7,004 bases of DNA from Calditrichota bacterium (GTDB lineage: Bacteria > Zhuqueibacterota > Zhuqueibacteria > Oleimicrobiales > Geothermoviventaceae), in NCBI GenBank assembly GCA_013152765.1, contig JAADFT010000096.1:1-7004 (forward strand). The letters are read 5' to 3'. A model generated the notes under the pieces. That model made no database searches. It saw only the letters and a list, made by a program, of their open reading frames with translations, and was not told where the DNA came from. Below are positions 6,374-7,004 of this stretch, one piece after another. Numbering within the stretch: position 1 is the stretch's first letter; each line of letters begins with the position of its first letter. A program made the position numbers and the translations under genes.

Positions 6374-7004
6374 AACGCGCGACGGCTTTCCTGGTTGGTT
6401 GCCACACTTGCTGTTCTGGTGGGTGTGTCCGGGTGCGTGTGGGTGCCGCAGGTGCAGGGTCCCGAAGACCTGGTAATCGCTTTCGGCGATCCGCAAGAGT
6501 GGGCTCAGGTGGATTCCCTCGTTCGCTCCGCACTTGAGCGCACCATCTCGACTCCGCACCGGGAGAAGATTTTCCGCGTGCATTTCTACCCGGCAGACAG
6601 TCTGGGCCGCTACAACCACTACCGCCACCTGCTTTTCGTGGGCTCTTTGCAGGCCCAGGGCAAAGCGGGCGAGTACATCAGCAAACTCGTCGGCCGCAAC
6701 CGAGAACGCGTTCTCGAAGATTCCGCGTTCGTTTTCAGCAAGCGGGATCCCTGGGTCAAGAAACAGCTGCTGGTCGTTTTTACGGCCAAAGATCTGCCCA
6801 CCCTCAAGCAACGGTTGAAAGAGAATCAGGACCTGCTCTTCAACCTCTTCAACGATTTCGTGAACGAGCAGGTCGAAAAGCGCATGTTCGCAACTCTGGA
6901 GCAAAAAGACATCGAGAAGCACTTGCTCGAAAAATACGGCTGGATGGTGCGGGTCCAGCACGACTACTTCATTGCGCTGGAAAAACCCAACTTCGTTTTC
7001 CTGA
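6371..7004 (+). CDS. DUF4837-like lipoprotein, 3' end cut by the window
   Basis: At least 211 residues of an exported lipoprotein; the frame is still open at the last base. The N-terminus has Arg4-Arg5, a hydrophobic stretch (6-18) and the lipobox VSGC with Cys22 as the lipidation site, so the mature protein should be membrane-anchored outside the cytoplasm. The mature part starts with a PEDLVIAFGDPQEW stretch (30-43), then SLVRSALERTI (48-58), a beta-rich HLLFVGSL (80-87), QLLVVFTAKDLPTL (128-141), and a charged helix of the FNDFVNEQVEKRM type. This order (beta strand 'vivv.d...W', a short helix, 'RnLlfvg', 'v.a.d...l...l..n...l...f...E') agrees with my memory of the DUF4837 family of Bacteroidota, usually about 330-350 residues, so a third is probably missing here. 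The function is unknown. It follows the UPF0104 gene by 54 bases and is probably co-transcribed with it. Confidence 0.75.
   Translation, partial: MNARRLSWLVATLAVLVGVSGCVWVPQVQGPEDLVIAFGDPQEWAQVDSLVRSALERTISTPHREKIFRVHFYPADSLGRYNHYRHLLFVGSLQAQGKAGEYISKLVGRNRERVLEDSAFVFSKRDPWVKKQLLVVFTAKDLPTLKQRLKENQDLLFNLFNDFVNEQVEKRMFATLEQKDIEKHLLEKYGWMVRVQHDYFIALEKPNFVFL

Noticed and set aside
5303..6961. 552-codon open frame on the minus strand across the UPF0104 and lipoprotein genes
   Set aside because: It mirrors two genes with clear family motifs. Its product is rich in His, Gln, Glu and Val without any recognisable domain, as expected from the reverse complement of GC-biased codons.

Overview
The window (about 60% G+C by eye) carries five genes, all on the + strand, in two compact groups separated by a gene-free gap of about 365 bases. 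The gene content suggests a bacterium of the Fibrobacterota-Chlorobiota-Bacteroidota (FCB) assemblage, possibly a high-GC uncultured lineage such as candidate phylum KSB1 or Calditrichota relatives. The reasons are a large DUF2723 (GT117-type) membrane glycosyltransferase and a DUF4837-like lipoprotein, both characteristic of that assemblage. This placement is inference from family distribution, not from a marker phylogeny.

Left group (bases ~84-4982): a class I SAM-dependent methyltransferase, a GT4-family glycosyltransferase whose GTG start overlaps the preceding stop (GTGA), and, 13 bases further on, a 957-residue polytopic GT-C enzyme of the DUF2723/TMEM260 family with a C-terminal soluble and TPR-like region. 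The tight spacing indicates one operon. The methyltransferase has no ATG or GTG start in frame, and its frame stays open to the left edge of the window.

Gap (4983-5347): no convincing gene. It holds a compact GC-rich palindromic element (5035-5068) that can fold in three mutually exclusive ways, followed by a perfect 12-base palindrome and a further stem-loop. It looks like a terminator or REP-like repeat between two transcription units.

Right group (5348-7004): a membrane protein of the lysylphosphatidylglycerol-synthase-TM / UPF0104 (AglD2-like, 'flippase-like') family, then, 54 bases downstream, a DUF4837-like lipoprotein cut off by the window end.

Taken together, the locus looks like a cell-envelope glycoconjugate module. 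A cytoplasmic GT4 enzyme and a methyltransferase could build or modify a sugar or lipid-linked sugar. The GT-C enzyme could transfer sugar, probably from a polyprenyl-phosphate carrier, to exported protein. The UPF0104 membrane protein could act in lipid or lipid-sugar handling. The pathway connection is inference from family identity and proximity; no substrate can be read from the sequence. Four of the five genes start at something other than ATG.
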